NCBI GenBank assembly: GCA_002433025.1
Contig: DJGZ01000045.1
Span: 1 to 41,655, forward strand
DNA: 41,655 bases
Source: Bacteroidales bacterium UBA5833
GTDB taxonomy: Bacteria; Bacteroidota; Bacteroidia; Bacteroidales; Lentimicrobiaceae
Direction: 5' to 3'
Positions 41,334-41,655 of the stretch are shown here, one piece after another. The translations under genes and the position numbers were made by a program. Every line of letters begins with the position of its first letter. The stretch's first letter is position 1. Below the pieces are notes generated by a model. The model was not told the DNA's origin. It saw nothing but the letters and a program-made list of their open reading frames with translations, and ran no database searches.

Positions 41334-41570
41334 CACTATTGTCCGGTTAAAATATGAAAAGAACCTGCCACAAAGACACGGAAACACTAAGTACCACTAA
41401 ATGAGAAAAATAAATTCGTGCAACTTGGTGCCTTTGAGCCACTTCGGCAGGCTCAGTGCATCGCTTTGTGGCGAAAAAGTGAAAGTAAGCAGTAACTGGT
41501 TACATTCTTCTGAAACCCATAACTACAAAGCATATTGGTCAATTTTTTTTATTTTACCCGGACAACAATG
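41334..41570. repeat. Possible MITE-like element with imperfect 20-bp ends
   Basis: A 20-bp sequence at 41334-41353 (core TTGTCCGG.TAAAAT) recurs inverted at 41551-41570 with 17 of 20 matches. Inside, GCCACAAAG (41367-41375) and CTTTGTGGC (41464-41472) form a second perfect inverted repeat. No open frame is present. It may be a small non-autonomous element or a nested palindrome; the remaining bases to 41655 show nothing I can name. Confidence 0.4.
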
Positions 41571-41655
41571 ATATTATTAAGATAAATTTCCAGGAACAAT
41601 CCTTTGTGCCGAACTGATGATTTCTTTCAATGTTAATCTCTAACCCTGAAATTAA

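Overview
The window looks like a chromosomal segment of an anaerobic or facultative Bacteroidota bacterium (Bacteroidales-like). Several genes are preceded by the phylum's characteristic -7 box TAnnTTTG with a TTG-type -33 element. Two very large secreted proteins end in type IX secretion (T9SS) sorting domains. There are lipoproteins with Bacteroidota-type signal peptides and a LytS/LytTR two-component pair. Most genes lack Shine-Dalgarno sequences. No rRNA, tRNA or CRISPR array was recognised.

Region 1 (about 0.3-17.4 kb) is a selenium-dependent molybdenum hydroxylase island. A minus-strand operon runs TrpB-like PLP enzyme, threonine-synthase-like PLP enzyme, fused Xdh, SsnA. A second part holds ygfK (minus) diverging from a mocA/ygfJ-type cytidylyltransferase (plus). 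The two parts are separated by a plus-strand block with a beta-helix T9SS protein, a LytTR response regulator and a LytS-type histidine kinase. In enterobacteria and clostridia, ssnA, ygfK, xdh and mocA accompany ygeX, ygeY, ygeW and hyuA in purine and uric acid breakdown. None of the last four is seen here, and two different fold-type II PLP enzymes sit in their place.

Region 2 (17.4-24.7 kb) holds a DUF4402-like secreted protein, an NtrC-type regulator with a changed GAFTGA loop and Walker B, a citrate (or citramalate) lyase operon in which the acyl carrier subunit is fused to the beta subunit, and an AT-rich lipoprotein gene. Region 3 (25.0-29.3 kb) is a plus-strand run: lipid kinase, SUI1-type factor, ArnT-like glycosyltransferase and MscS-type channel.

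Region 4 (29.4-34.6 kb) is a minus-strand carotenoid cluster: crtI, crtB, an unknown secreted protein, idi, then crtZ, a CrtYcd-type lycopene cyclase and a small membrane protein. It could turn GGPP into zeaxanthin; the GGPP synthase is not in the window. A 9-bp inverted repeat lies upstream of crtI. Region 5 (34.7-41.7 kb) holds two lipoproteins, the second a giant beta-helix T9SS protein, a thioredoxin-like protein lacking its CxxC motif, a complete IS4-type insertion sequence with 16-bp ends and a 5-bp target duplication, and a gene-free tail of palindromic repeats.

The strongest unexplained signal is a shared promoter module upstream of the two beta-helix T9SS genes (7.29 kb and 35.69 kb). 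A near-identical 26-bp element sits exactly 38 nt before the -7 box in both, and a LytTR regulator is encoded just after the first of them. The other main point of interest is the variant selenium/molybdenum purine island with its paired PLP enzymes.
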